A stretch of 64,000 nucleotides of DNA from Seohaeicola sp024304985 (lineage in GTDB: Bacteria; Pseudomonadota; Alphaproteobacteria; Rhodobacterales; Rhodobacteraceae). The notes below the pieces were generated by a model. The model saw only the letters and a program-made list of their open reading frames with translations. It did no database searches and was not told the DNA's origin. The position numbers and the translations under genes are program-made. The DNA is taken from the NCBI RefSeq assembly GCF_028802875.1, contig NZ_JARAMP010000001.1, forward strand, positions 264,055 through 328,054, read 5' to 3'. Of this stretch, positions 33,872-42,102 are shown piece after piece; the first letter of the stretch is position 1; the number at the start of each line of letters is the position of its first letter.

Positions 33872-34744
33872 TCACATCATGCCCAGCAACCGCGCGGCAT
33901 TGTTCTTCAGGATATCGGGACGCAACTCGTCCTTGATGTCGATCTTCTCGAAATCGGCCAGCCAGCGTTCGGGGCTGATCATCGGCCAGTCGGACCCGAA
34001 CAGCACCTTCTTTTTCAGGATCGAATTGGCATAACGCACAAGGATCGGCGGGAAATACTTGGGCGACCAGCCGGACAGGTCGATATAGACATTTGGCTTG
34101 TGCTGGGCCACAGCCAGCGCCTCTTCCTGCCAGGGAAAGGAGGGATGCGCCATGATGATCTTCAGATCGGGGAAATCCACCGCCACATCGTCCAGATACA
34201 TCGGATTGGAATATTTCAGCCGCATCCCGTTGCCACCCGGCATTCCCGAGCCCACGCCGGTCTGGCCGGTGTGGAACAGGGCGATGGCCCCGGCCTCCTG
34301 TATCGCCTCATAGAGCGGATAGGCGAAACGTTCGTTGGGATAGAAACCCTGAAAGGTCGGGTGGAACTTGAACCCCTTGACCCCGTAATGCTCGACCAGA
34401 CGCCGCGCCTCGCGCACGCCCATCTTGCCCTTGTGTGGGTCGATCGAGGCGAAGGGGATCAGCACATCGGAATTGGCGGCGGCGATCTCGGCCACTTCCT
34501 CGTTCTTGTAGCGGCGATACCCTGTCTCGCGCTCGGCATCGACGGGAAAGATCACTGCGGCGATGTTCTGTTCGCGGTAATGGGCGGCGGTTTCCACCAT
34601 GGTGGGCGGATGCGACCACGGCGCGCCGAAATACTTGGCCATGGTGGATTGCAGGTCGTCGTAACCGTCATCCGAATGGCAGCCGCAGGGCTCTTCGGCA
34701 TGGGTGTGGATGTCGATGGCGCGGATGTTCGCGAGGTCAATCAT
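33872..34744 (-). CDS. Amidohydrolase family protein (ACMSD-like TIM barrel)
   Basis: The 290-residue metal-dependent hydrolase has the N-terminal metal motif DIHTHAEEPCGC, a later His in FKFHPTFQGFYPNERFAYP, IALFHTGQTG, IIMAHPSFPWQEEALA and the metal-binding Asp in VLFGSDWPMI. This is the amidohydrolase 2 subfamily that includes ACMSD-type decarboxylases, 4-oxalomesaconate hydratase and hydrolases of 4-hydroxyphenyl-beta-ketoacyl-CoA. Its neighbours are a MarR regulator 12 bases upstream and a crotonase. That trio recalls the phenylpropanoid (p-coumarate and ferulate) side-chain gene sets, but the specific reaction cannot be assigned. Confidence 0.82.
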   Translation of the reverse strand: MIDLANIRAIDIHTHAEEPCGCHSDDGYDDLQSTMAKYFGAPWSHPPTMVETAAHYREQNIAAVIFPVDAERETGYRRYKNEEVAEIAAANSDVLIPFASIDPHKGKMGVREARRLVEHYGVKGFKFHPTFQGFYPNERFAYPLYEAIQEAGAIALFHTGQTGVGSGMPGGNGMRLKYSNPMYLDDVAVDFPDLKIIMAHPSFPWQEEALAVAQHKPNVYIDLSGWSPKYFPPILVRYANSILKKKVLFGSDWPMISPERWLADFEKIDIKDELRPDILKNNAARLLGMM

Positions 34745-34756
34745 GGGCGGTTTCCC

Positions 34757-35236
34757 TTACTGGTCGATCTGGTCAATACGGCGCAGCAGCGCCACAAGTG
34801 TTGCGCGTTCCTCGGCACTCAGGTCAGCCAGCATCGCATCCTCATGCGCCTCAAGGGCGGCGACGGCGGCACGGCGGCGGCGCGTTCCGGCCAGCGTCGC
34901 GCGCAAGGCAAAGGACCGGCGATCCGTCAACACCCGGTGCCGCCCGATCAGGCCTGCCTCCTCCAGCGCGTCGATGATCAGCACCGTGTTCGAACGCTCC
35001 ATGTTCAGGCTGGCGGCCAGTTGCGACTGCGTCACATCCGGCGTGTCACAGATCACCGACAGGGCCGAGAACGTGGTGATCCGCAGGCCCAGCGGCTCCA
35101 ATACCCGGGCGGCATCGGCCATCATGCAGTTGGTCGCGCGCTTCATGGTATAGCCGACAAGCTGGCGCAGCGACCGGTCCAGCGCGGTGGCCGAAGGGAT
35201 GGGTGTCTCGGGTGCGGGGGCAGTCTTGCGGGTCAT
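34757..35236 (-). CDS. MarR family transcriptional regulator
   Basis: The 159-residue winged-helix protein shows QLVGYTMKRATNCMMADAAR, LGLRITTFSALSVICDTPDV, TQSQLAASLNMERSNTVLII (recognition helix) and the wing IGRHRVLTDRRSFALRATLA. These are the standard MarR elements. MarR proteins usually repress nearby catabolic genes until an aromatic acid or its CoA ester binds. It is placed four bases after the crotonase gene and before the amidohydrolase gene, so it is likely autoregulated with them. A candidate half-site ATAGTTATG appears upstream of the crotonase gene and again upstream of the isomerase gene at 39878. Confidence 0.9.
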   Translation of the reverse strand: MTRKTAPAPETPIPSATALDRSLRQLVGYTMKRATNCMMADAARVLEPLGLRITTFSALSVICDTPDVTQSQLAASLNMERSNTVLIIDALEEAGLIGRHRVLTDRRSFALRATLAGTRRRRAAVAALEAHEDAMLADLSAEERATLVALLRRIDQIDQ

Positions 35237-35240
35237 GGCA

Positions 35241-36017
35241 TCACCGGAACGTGGGGCTGCGTTTCTGTAGGAACGCCTTCAGGCCCTCCTGCGCGTCGGG
35301 GCTGGTCTGGGTCAGCGCGGCACAGAGGCTTTCGGTGAACAGGCCGTCCGCCTTGGACATGTCCTCGATCCGGGCCAGCGCGTGGATCATGATATAGTTG
35401 GACAGACCCGCATTGCTGGCGATCTTGCCCGCCAGATCCCGCGCCAGATCCATCGCCTGCCCCGGCCCGACGGCATAGTGGCACAGGCCCAAACGCAGAC
35501 CTTCCTCGGAATCGTATTTGCGCCCGGTCAGCATCATCTCGATCATCCGGTCAGCTCCAAGGATACGCCCGACCCGGACCGAAGCCCCGCCCCCGACATA
35601 GATGCCGCGCCGTCCCTCGGGCAGCTGAAAGATCACCGACGGCTCGGCGATCCGCACATGGGTGGCGGTGGCCAGTTCCAGCCCCCCGCCGATCACTGCA
35701 CCGACCATGGCCGACACGACCGGCAGTCCCGAAAACTGGATCTTGTCCATCACCGCGTGCCAGCCCCGCGAATGGCGCAGCGTGCCCTCGGCGTCGCGGG
35801 CCACATGCTCGCTCAGGTCAAGACCGGAACAGAAATGCCCGCCCGTCCCGGTCAGGATAACCACTTTCACCCCGGCTGGCGGGTTCGAGAAGAAGGCATC
35901 CAGTTCGGACAGCAACTGATCGTTCATCGCATTGCGCTTGTCCGGACGGTTCATCGTCAGAGTGGCAACCGGGCCTTCGATATCAAGGGTCAGAGTCTGC
36001 ATGGGCGATCTTGTCAT
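35241..36017 (-). CDS. Enoyl-CoA hydratase/isomerase (crotonase) family protein
   Basis: The 258-residue crotonase has MNRPDKRNAMN, the first oxyanion-hole segment GGHFCSGLDLSEH and the second VGAVIGGGLELATATHVRIA. The glutamate that follows is replaced by LPEGRRGIYVGGGASVRVGR. It could hydrate an enoyl-CoA or act as a hydratase-aldolase on a hydroxycinnamoyl-CoA. The start at 36017 (MTRSPMQTL) is preferred; 36002 is an in-frame alternative without a ribosome site. It begins the ech-marR-amidohydrolase unit. No feruloyl-CoA synthetase gene is adjacent, although two acyl-CoA synthetases of other branches lie at 15-21 kb. Confidence 0.87.
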   Translation of the reverse strand: MTRSPMQTLTLDIEGPVATLTMNRPDKRNAMNDQLLSELDAFFSNPPAGVKVVILTGTGGHFCSGLDLSEHVARDAEGTLRHSRGWHAVMDKIQFSGLPVVSAMVGAVIGGGLELATATHVRIAEPSVIFQLPEGRRGIYVGGGASVRVGRILGADRMIEMMLTGRKYDSEEGLRLGLCHYAVGPGQAMDLARDLAGKIASNAGLSNYIMIHALARIEDMSKADGLFTESLCAALTQTSPDAQEGLKAFLQKRSPTFR

Positions 36018-36042
36018 CTGTTCGGCCTTTTTGGCTATATGT

Positions 36043-36051
36043 CATAACTAT
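36043..36051. promoter_or_regulatory. Candidate MarR half-site upstream of the crotonase gene
   Basis: CATAACTAT on the plus strand (ATAGTTATG in gene orientation) starts 26 bases upstream of the crotonase start, within TATATGTCATAACTAT. The same 9-mer occurs at 39962-39970 upstream of the isomerase gene. The assignment to MarR is inference. Confidence 0.3.
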
Positions 36052-36076
36052 CTGGACGCGCGAAAACGCAAGGCTT

Positions 36077-36110
36077 CCCCGGCCCCACCGCCTGTTGCGG
36101 AGGGCCGGGG
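36077..36110 (-). terminator. Hairpin terminator after the TRAP large permease gene
   Basis: CCCCGGCCC (36077-36085) pairs perfectly with GGGCCGGGG (36102-36110), with an inner CCGC/GCGG stem. It begins ten bases after the stop codon of the TRAP permease gene on the minus strand. A weak T-rich stretch follows further on. It probably separates the TRAP transcript from the crotonase unit. Confidence 0.6.
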
Positions 36111-36119
36111 CGTGGTCTG

Positions 36120-37445
36120 TCAGTACATCATCCGCAGTGCAAACAGCGTGATACTCGGGAACATCACAAGGATGATCACGCGGATGATGTCAGAGGCCAC
36201 GAAATACATCACGGCCTTATAGGTCTCGATCATGGGGGTCAGCCGGTCCATCGAGTTGATGACGAACAGGTTCATGCCCACAGGTGGCGTGATCAGGCCG
36301 ACTTCGACCACGATCAGCACAAGGATCCCGAACCAGATCGCCACTTCCTCGGTCGTCATGCCGAAATCCAGATTGGCGACGATCGGAAAGAAGATCGGGA
36401 TCGTCAGCAGAATCATGGACAGGCTGTCCATCACCGCGCCAAGGATCAGGTAGATCAGCAGGATCACGGTCAGCACCATCCACGGGCTGAGTCCAAGACT
36501 GACCACATAGTTCGACAGCTCCTGCGGCACCTGCGTCAGCGCCAGAAAACCGTTGTAGAAGGCCGCCGCCAGCACGATGAAAAAGATCATCGCGGTCGAG
36601 CGTGCCGTCGCCATGAAGCTTTCGACAAAGCTGTGTCGGTTCAGCCCGCCATTGAACAGCGCGATCAGGCCGGTGCCCAACGCGCCGACGGCTGCCCCTT
36701 CCGTGGGGGTAAAGACGCCCAGATAGATACCGCCGACAACGACCAGAAACACGGTCAGAACCGGCCAGACATCCAGCACGGCACGCCAGCGTTGTGCATA
36801 GGGCATCCGCGCGCGGGCGGTTCCGGCACGGTCGGGATGGACCCGCGCATAGATGGCGATCGTGATCATGTAACCGATAGCGGCCAGAATGCCCGGCACG
36901 AAAGCCGACAGGAACAGCTTGGCGATGTTCTGCTCGGTCAGGATGGCATAGATCACCAGCACCACGGATGGCGGAATCAGGATACCCAGCGTGCCACCTG
37001 CCGCCAGTGTCGCCGTCGAAAAACCTCCGGCATAGCCATAGCGGCGCAGTTCCGGCAAAGCGACCTGGCTCATGGTGGCGGCAGTGGCCAGCGACGATCC
37101 ACAGATCGCTCCGAACCCGGCACAGGCACCGACAGCGGACATGGCGACACCGCCCTTGCGGTGCCCCAGCCATGCCTCGGCCGCCTTGAACAGCGACTGG
37201 GACATGCCGCCCAGCGTGGCGAAATGGCCCATCAGCAGGAACATCGGGATGATCGAGAGCGAATAGCTGGAAAAGGTCGAATACGTCTCGGACTTCAGCC
37301 GGGCAAAGCCCATGTTGAAGCTGCCCGTGGCAAAGAACAGGCCGAACAGCCCCACCAGAAACATCGCAAGCCCGATCGGCACGCGCAGGAAGATCAGGGT
37401 CAGCAGAACGGGAAAGGACGCAATCCCGATTTCAAGAGTGGTCAA
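36120..37445 (-). CDS. TRAP transporter large permease (DctM family)
   Basis: The 441-residue protein has about twelve membrane segments and typical DctM sequence: FLRVPIGLAMFLVGLFGLFF, SYSLSIIPMFLLMGHFA, FGAICGSSLATAATMSQVAL and GTLGILIPPSVVLVIYAILT. It forms the sodium- or proton-driven channel that imports a carboxylate delivered by the DctP protein. The apparent start is a TTG at 37443-37445 overlapping the small permease stop (TTGA), with GGAGCAG six bases upstream. The next in-frame ATG would remove the first helix. The substrate is unknown; an aromatic or dicarboxylic acid fits the neighbours. Confidence 0.92.
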   Translation of the reverse strand: MTTLEIGIASFPVLLTLIFLRVPIGLAMFLVGLFGLFFATGSFNMGFARLKSETYSTFSSYSLSIIPMFLLMGHFATLGGMSQSLFKAAEAWLGHRKGGVAMSAVGACAGFGAICGSSLATAATMSQVALPELRRYGYAGGFSTATLAAGGTLGILIPPSVVLVIYAILTEQNIAKLFLSAFVPGILAAIGYMITIAIYARVHPDRAGTARARMPYAQRWRAVLDVWPVLTVFLVVVGGIYLGVFTPTEGAAVGALGTGLIALFNGGLNRHSFVESFMATARSTAMIFFIVLAAAFYNGFLALTQVPQELSNYVVSLGLSPWMVLTVILLIYLILGAVMDSLSMILLTIPIFFPIVANLDFGMTTEEVAIWFGILVLIVVEVGLITPPVGMNLFVINSMDRLTPMIETYKAVMYFVASDIIRVIILVMFPSITLFALRMMY

Positions 37446-38023
37446 TGTTCTGCTCCCCCGACGGACAGGATGGTCCGGTTGCCGAAAAACTCACCGGCCC
37501 GCACAATCGCGATATAGATACCGACCAGCGCCGCGACCACGGCACCGACAAGGCTGGCGGCATAGGACCACCAGACCGGAAACTGCAACAGGAAGGTCGT
37601 CTCGCGATACTGCATCTTGGACAGCATCCCCTCGTAAAGTTGAAGGGCGATCAGGACCAACACAGCTGCAAAGACGATGTCCACGACCATCTGGATCATC
37701 CGGTTCACCTTGACCGACAGGCCGGCGGTGAAGATGTCGACGGTCGCATGACCGCCGGTAATCTGACAGAAGGGGATGAAGGCGAAGATGGCAAAGGCAA
37801 CACCGGCCTCGACCAGTTCGAAATCACCAAGGATCGGTCCGACGCCGGTATCCAGCAAGGTCTGCGCAAAGTCACCCAGCACCGCAACCACCGGGCCGGA
37901 ATGCAAAAGCGTGTTCAACGCCCGCCCCAGCACCGAGACGCAGATCACAAGGATCAGCGCCGTCAGGACCAGCCCGCCCAACACCGCCATCAGGCGGGCA
38001 AGACCATTCATGAACCTGTGCAT
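37442..38023 (-). CDS. TRAP transporter small permease (DctQ family)
   Basis: The 193-residue protein has four membrane segments. It begins MHRFMNGLARLMAVLGGLVL at the ATG at 38021-38023, preceded by GGAAGGAAAG. A longer frame to 38065 lacks a ribosome site. The second half includes FAIFAFIPFCQITGGHATVD and ends in a TM helix and a short cytoplasmic tail. DctQ stabilises and couples to the large permease; the two genes overlap by four bases. It lies after the DctP gene and a perfect 12-bp hairpin, so expression of the membrane components may be lower than that of the binding protein. Confidence 0.9.
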   Translation of the reverse strand: MHRFMNGLARLMAVLGGLVLTALILVICVSVLGRALNTLLHSGPVVAVLGDFAQTLLDTGVGPILGDFELVEAGVAFAIFAFIPFCQITGGHATVDIFTAGLSVKVNRMIQMVVDIVFAAVLVLIALQLYEGMLSKMQYRETTFLLQFPVWWSYAASLVGAVVAALVGIYIAIVRAGEFFGNRTILSVGGAEH

Positions 38024-38065
38024 CTGCGTGACTTTCCTTCCGTTGATGATCGAACCGTCAAGCAA

Positions 38066-38093
38066 GGTCCCGCAGCGCTGCCGCTGCGGGACC
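38066..38093. other. Intercistronic hairpin between dctP and dctQ
   Basis: GGTCCCGCAGCG (38066-38077), loop CTGC and CGCTGCGGGACC (38082-38093) form a perfect 12-bp stem. It sits between the binding-protein gene and the small permease gene with no T-run after it in the gene direction. It may protect the dctP mRNA end or partly terminate transcription. Confidence 0.55.
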
Positions 38094-38109
38094 CCGTCAT
38101 TCTATGGTG

Positions 38110-39144
38110 TCAGTTGCTGTGCTTTGCAATCAGCGCACGCGCCTGATCCACCACGGCCTGCCCGTCAAGGCCGGTCTTGTTCAGGCTCTCGATCCACTCG
38201 GCCTCGACACCGGCGGCAGCCTCTTTCCACTCTGCCACCTGTTCCGGAGTCAGCGTGATGATGTTGTTGCCAGCCGCAACTGCGACTTCCCGCGACGGAC
38301 CATCCCCCCCGGCCTGGGTCTTGCCCGCAAAGGCCGAGAATTCCAGACCCGAATTGTTGTCGATCACCGCCTTCAGATCATCGGGCAGCGCCTCATACTT
38401 CTCCTTGTTCATCGCGAAGATGAACGAGGTCGTGTAAAGCGACTCGCCTCCGAATTCGGTGTGATTGCCCACCAGTTCCGACATCTTCAGAGAGGCGGTC
38501 ACTTCCCACGGAATAACAGCCGCGTCGATCACGCCCTTGGACAGCGATTCCGGAATCGCGGGCACCGGCATCCCAATGGGCGTTGCGCCCAGTGCCGTGA
38601 ACAGCTGGGTCGTGGTGCGGGTCGGCGCGCGCAGCTTGACCCCGTTCAGATCGGCAACCGAGGTGATCGGGCTTTTCGAGTGGATCACACCGGGACCGTG
38701 GACCCAGACGCCGAGCGTCTTGAAATCCTTGAATTCTGTGTCAAGCAGATTGGCCTCAGCATAGTCCCAATAGGCGCGGCTCGTCGCCTCGGCATTGGTC
38801 ATCATGAAGGGCAGCTCGAACACTTCGGCCTGCGGAAAGCGGCCTGGCGTGTAGCCTGCCACGGTCCAGACGATATCGGCCACGCCGTCAATCACCTGAT
38901 TGATCAACTCGGGTGGGGTGCCGCCCAGCTGCATCGAGGGGAAACGGTCGATCTTGATCCGCCCGTTGCTGTCCGCCTCGACCTTGTCGGCCCAGACATC
39001 CAGAATCAGTTTCGGCACATTGGCCTGCGCGGGCAGGAACTGGTGCAGCTTCAACGTCACTTCCTGCGCATGGGCCGCGACGGTCATGCCGGCCATCATG
39101 GCGGCGGTCGCAACGGTGCGCAGTGCCGTTTTCATAAAGGTCAT
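38110..39144 (-). CDS. TRAP transporter substrate-binding protein (DctP family)
   Basis: The 344-residue protein has a signal peptide ending at MTVAAHA and mature start QEVTLKLHQFLPAQANVPKL. It contains the conserved TRAP region VKLRAPTRTTTQLFTALGAT, where the arginine normally binds the ligand carboxylate, and IPESLSKGVIDAAVIPWEVT. It captures an organic acid in the periplasm for the DctQM membrane pair. The binding-site arginine supports a carboxylated ligand. Neighbouring maleylacetoacetate isomerase, crotonase and amidohydrolase genes suggest an aromatic acid or its degradation product, but this is context only. Confidence 0.92.
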   Translation of the reverse strand: MTFMKTALRTVATAAMMAGMTVAAHAQEVTLKLHQFLPAQANVPKLILDVWADKVEADSNGRIKIDRFPSMQLGGTPPELINQVIDGVADIVWTVAGYTPGRFPQAEVFELPFMMTNAEATSRAYWDYAEANLLDTEFKDFKTLGVWVHGPGVIHSKSPITSVADLNGVKLRAPTRTTTQLFTALGATPIGMPVPAIPESLSKGVIDAAVIPWEVTASLKMSELVGNHTEFGGESLYTTSFIFAMNKEKYEALPDDLKAVIDNNSGLEFSAFAGKTQAGGDGPSREVAVAAGNNIITLTPEQVAEWKEAAAGVEAEWIESLNKTGLDGQAVVDQARALIAKHSN

Positions 39145-39233
39145 AGTGTGATCCTCCCTAAGGATAATGTGGAAACCGCCCCGATTTCGCCGCAGGGGTC
39201 GGGCCTTCAGATGCCGGAAATCTCGCCCGCTCC

Positions 39234-39878
39234 TCAGGGTTCAAAGTCCGGTTGGCGTGCGGGATGCGCATCGGCAAATGCCGGCAGCGCCTCGCATCGC
39301 GCATGAATGTCCGCGATCCGTTTCAGATGGCTGATATCCACCCCGAAACGCTGTGCGGAAAAGATCTGGGGAACAAGGCACACGTCTGCCAGCCCCGGTG
39401 TATCGCCGAAGCAGAAGGCGCTGTCGCGCGGGCGCTTGGCCAGCAATGCCTCGCAGGCGTCCAGCCCATCGGTCAGCCAGCGGGTCAGCCACTTCGTCGT
39501 GGCCGCTGCATCCGCGCCGAATTCGTCGGACAGGTATTTCAGCACGCGCAGGTTCTGCAGCGGATGGATCTCGCAGGCGATCACCTGTGCAAAGGCGCGC
39601 ACGCGGGCACGTTCCAGCGGATCTGTCGGCAACAGCGCAGGGTCGGGATGTGTCTCGTCCAGCCATTCGAGAATCGCCAGCGACTGCGTCAACTCGTCCC
39701 CGTCATCGGTGATCAGGGCAGGCAGCAGCTTCTGCGGGTTAAGCGACGCGAAGGCGGGGGATTTCTGCGCCCCCTGCTTGAGGTGGACGGATTCGAAATC
39801 GTAGTCCACCCCCTTGAGATTGAACGCAATCCGGCAGCGATAGGACGAGGAACTGCGGAAATAGCCATAGAACTTCAT
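39234..39878 (-). CDS. maiA: Maleylacetoacetate isomerase (zeta-class glutathione S-transferase)
   Basis: The 214-residue GST begins MKFYGYFRSSSSYRCRIAFN. The S-S-S-Y-R-C-R-I motif is the zeta-class signature that activates glutathione. It also has NPQKLLPALITDDGDELTQS with the glutathione-binding segment, LAILEWLDE and a C-terminal helical domain. Zeta GSTs isomerise maleylacetoacetate to fumarylacetoacetate, or maleylpyruvate in the gentisate pathway. No dioxygenase or fumarylacetoacetase gene lies nearby, so the pathway must be completed elsewhere, or this is a related dehalogenating GST. It is transcribed ahead of dctP with an 89-base gap. Confidence 0.88.
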   Translation of the reverse strand: MKFYGYFRSSSSYRCRIAFNLKGVDYDFESVHLKQGAQKSPAFASLNPQKLLPALITDDGDELTQSLAILEWLDETHPDPALLPTDPLERARVRAFAQVIACEIHPLQNLRVLKYLSDEFGADAAATTKWLTRWLTDGLDACEALLAKRPRDSAFCFGDTPGLADVCLVPQIFSAQRFGVDISHLKRIADIHARCEALPAFADAHPARQPDFEP

Positions 39879-39953
39879 GCGACCATCCCCGGAGGGGCTG
39901 TGACGAACATCGCTTGCATGAGCCCTCCTCCCAAAGGTTTCCGCGAATAGGTA

Positions 39954-39971
39954 GCATACGTATAGTTATGC
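39954..39971. promoter_or_regulatory. Inverted repeat upstream of maiA
   Basis: GCATA-N8-TATGC, 76 bases upstream of the maiA start, overlaps ATAGTTATG (39962-39970). That 9-mer also occurs, in the other gene orientation, upstream of the crotonase gene. It is a candidate operator for the MarR protein at 34757. Confidence 0.35.
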
Positions 39972-40155
39972 ACCATTTCTATTTGATACTGCATTTCACC
40001 AGTTCGGCCAAGCACATCTTTGCCGACCGCAACGGACCAGCCTCCCCCCGAAGCTAAACCGACCGCTTGGTTGACTTTGCGATCCGATGCATCGCCTGTC
40101 AATAGTCATGTGGTCTCGCCAGTCTTATGCCTTTGCCCCCGGCCGCGCAAAACAA

Positions 40156-40179
40156 AAGGGCCGGTCGAAACCGGCCCTT
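40156..40179 (-). terminator. Intrinsic terminator of the pyrimidine ABC operon
   Basis: AAGGGCCGGT (40156-40165), loop CGAA and ACCGGCCCTT (40170-40179) form a perfect 10-bp stem. Read on the minus strand it is followed by a T-rich tract (complement of AACAAAA). It lies 22 bases after the stop codon of the binding-protein gene. Confidence 0.85.
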
Positions 40180-40201
40180 CCCATGGACTGTCTGCGCGGG
40201 A

Positions 40202-41191
40202 TCAGTTCAGCGCGGCATCGCTGATCACATGCGTCCAGGCGCCTTCCGGCTGCTTGGTGATCACGGGCTCCTCACCGGCGGCCAGCAACGTGGCCACGGT
40301 GCGCTCATAGTCAGCCGGGTCCAGCGCGCCATTCGACCCTGCGGTCAGCTTGGCCACCTCACCCATCATGCGCTTCTGATGCTGTTCGGTCTGTGCGCCG
40401 GTCTGGTCGTTGTCCAGAACGATCATCGCCGCCTCGTCCGGGTTCTCCTCGGCGTATTTCCAGCCCTTCATCGAGGCGCGCACGAAACGGGCCATCTTGT
40501 CGACGAAGGCCGGATCGCTCAGGTTCTCTTCCAGAACGTAAAGACCATCCTCCAGCGTCGCGACGCCCTGATCCTCATACTTGAAGGTCACCAACTCCTC
40601 GGGCGTCACGCCCGCGTCGATCACCTGCCAGTATTCGTTATAGGTCATGGTGGAGATGCAATCCGCCTGACGCTGGATCAGCGGATCGACGTTGAAACCC
40701 TGCTTCAGGACTTCAACCCCGTTCTCGCTCTTGCCATCGGTGGAAATCCCCAGCTGGCTCATCCAGCTCATGAAGGGGAATTCGTTGCCGAAGAACCAGA
40801 CACCCAGCGTGCGGTTCTTCAGGTCTTCAGGGCTGGCGATCCCGGTGTCTTTCCAGCAGGTCAGCATCATGCCCGAGGATTTGAACGGCTGCGCGATATT
40901 GACCAGCGGCAGACCCTTTTCGCGCGCGGCAAGGGCGGCCGGCATCCAGTCCACCATCACATCGGCACCGCCGCCCGCGATCACCTGCGTCGGCGCGATA
41001 TCCGGGCCACCCGGCAGAATGGTGACATTCAGGTCCTCTTCCTCATAGAACCCTTTGTCGAGCGCCACATAATATCCCGCGAACTGGGCCTGCGTGACCC
41101 ACTTCAGTTGCAGCGTCACGTCATCCGCCGCCCATGCGGGGGCCGAGGCCAACCCAAGGGCCAGCGTCGCACCTGTCATCAGTTTCTTCAT
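40202..41191 (-). CDS. ABC transporter substrate-binding protein (NMT1/THI5-like), pyrimidine cluster
   Basis: The 329-residue protein has a signal peptide (MKKLMTGATLALGLASAPAW) followed by VTLQLKWVTQAQFAGYYVAL. That Q-F-A-G-Y pattern is typical of NMT1/THI5-like binding proteins that bind pyrimidines and related heterocycles. The segment VTILPGGPDIAPTQVIAGGG is the ligand-cleft loop. It should deliver a nucleobase or dihydropyrimidine-like compound to the two permeases encoded upstream. Its operon also encodes dihydropyrimidinase and an N-carbamoyl amide hydrolase, so uracil or thymine, or a hydantoin, is the likely ligand. It is the last gene of the operon and is followed by an intrinsic terminator. 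Confidence 0.88.
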   Translation of the reverse strand: MKKLMTGATLALGLASAPAWAADDVTLQLKWVTQAQFAGYYVALDKGFYEEEDLNVTILPGGPDIAPTQVIAGGGADVMVDWMPAALAAREKGLPLVNIAQPFKSSGMMLTCWKDTGIASPEDLKNRTLGVWFFGNEFPFMSWMSQLGISTDGKSENGVEVLKQGFNVDPLIQRQADCISTMTYNEYWQVIDAGVTPEELVTFKYEDQGVATLEDGLYVLEENLSDPAFVDKMARFVRASMKGWKYAEENPDEAAMIVLDNDQTGAQTEQHQKRMMGEVAKLTAGSNGALDPADYERTVATLLAAGEEPVITKQPEGAWTHVISDAALN

Positions 41192-41256
41192 TCTCTCATA
41201 CTCCTTGTTGAACGATTCTTCTTGTCCGGCCTTTCCGGCTTCTTGTTGCTTGTCCG

Positions 41257-42102
41257 CTACCTGCGTTGCGAGGGATGCCAGAAGGTCATCGCCCGCTCGA
41301 TCCAGACCACGATACCATAAAACGCCGTGCCCGCGATGGCCGCGACGATGATCTCGGCCCAGACCAGATCAATCGACAGGCTGCCTACGCCCGTGGAAAT
41401 GCGAAAGCCCATCCCGCGCGTGGGTGACCCGAAATATTCCGCCACGATCGCCCCGATCAGCGCCAGCGTGGTGGCGATCTTCAGCCCGTTGAAGATGAAG
41501 GGCATCGCCGCAGGCAGGCGCAGCTTCAGCAAGGTCTGCATATAGCCCGCCGCATAAGTCCGCATCAGGTCGCGCTGCATGGCATCCGTTTCGCGCAGGC
41601 CCTGCACTGTGTTCACGAGGATGGGGAAAAACACCATCACCACGACAACCGCCGCCTTGGACTGCCAGTCAAAGCCGAACCAGCTGACCAGAATGGGCGC
41701 GATCCCCACGATGGGCAGGGCGGCCACAAAATTGCCCACCGGCAACAGGCCACGGGTCAGAAAGGCCGACCGGTCAATCAGGATGGCCGTGACAAACGCC
41801 GCCGTGCTGCCGATGGCAAAGCCGGTCAACGCGCCCTTGAGGACGGTCTGGCGGAAATCCTCCCACAGGATGCCGGTCGAGGCGGCAAAGGTCTGCGCCA
41901 CATCGGATGGTGCGGGCAGGATCACGGGCGACACGCCCAATCCCCGCACCAGCCCTTCCCACAGCACGATCAGGGTCACACCAAAGAGCACGGGCACAAG
42001 AATGCGTACCGCGCGGGTGCCCCGCCATGCGGAATTCGCCAGCCACGCATTCAATGCCCAGGCTCCGGCCCAGAAGATCAGCGCAAAGACCAGCCAGCTC
42101 AT
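41257..42102 (-). CDS. ABC transporter permease (pyrimidine cluster)
   Basis: The 281-residue protein has about seven hydrophobic segments. It has the EAA loop of the SsuC/TauC/ThiX-type permeases (MRTYAAGYMQTLLKLRLPAAMPF) together with LWEGLVRGLGVSPVILPAPS and ISTGVGSLSIDLVWAEIIVA. It forms half of the membrane channel for the NMT1-like binding protein and overlaps the second permease gene by four bases (ATGA). The N-terminal extra hydrophobic segment is common to this group. The partner permease at 42099 is a diverged homologue, so the channel is probably a heterodimer. Confidence 0.9.
   Translation of the reverse strand: MSWLVFALIFWAGAWALNAWLANSAWRGTRAVRILVPVLFGVTLIVLWEGLVRGLGVSPVILPAPSDVAQTFAASTGILWEDFRQTVLKGALTGFAIGSTAAFVTAILIDRSAFLTRGLLPVGNFVAALPIVGIAPILVSWFGFDWQSKAAVVVVMVFFPILVNTVQGLRETDAMQRDLMRTYAAGYMQTLLKLRLPAAMPFIFNGLKIATTLALIGAIVAEYFGSPTRGMGFRISTGVGSLSIDLVWAEIIVAAIAGTAFYGIVVWIERAMTFWHPSQRR

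Larger units (their letters stand above)
39879..40201. other. Intergenic region with maiA promoter dyad and terminator
   Basis: This gap of just over 300 bases lies between maiA and the pyrimidine ABC binding-protein gene, both on the minus strand. It holds an AT-rich stretch with an inverted repeat GCATA-N8-TATGC (39954-39971) containing ATAGTTATG. An intrinsic terminator is near 40156-40179. I see no convincing gene in it. Confidence 0.6.
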
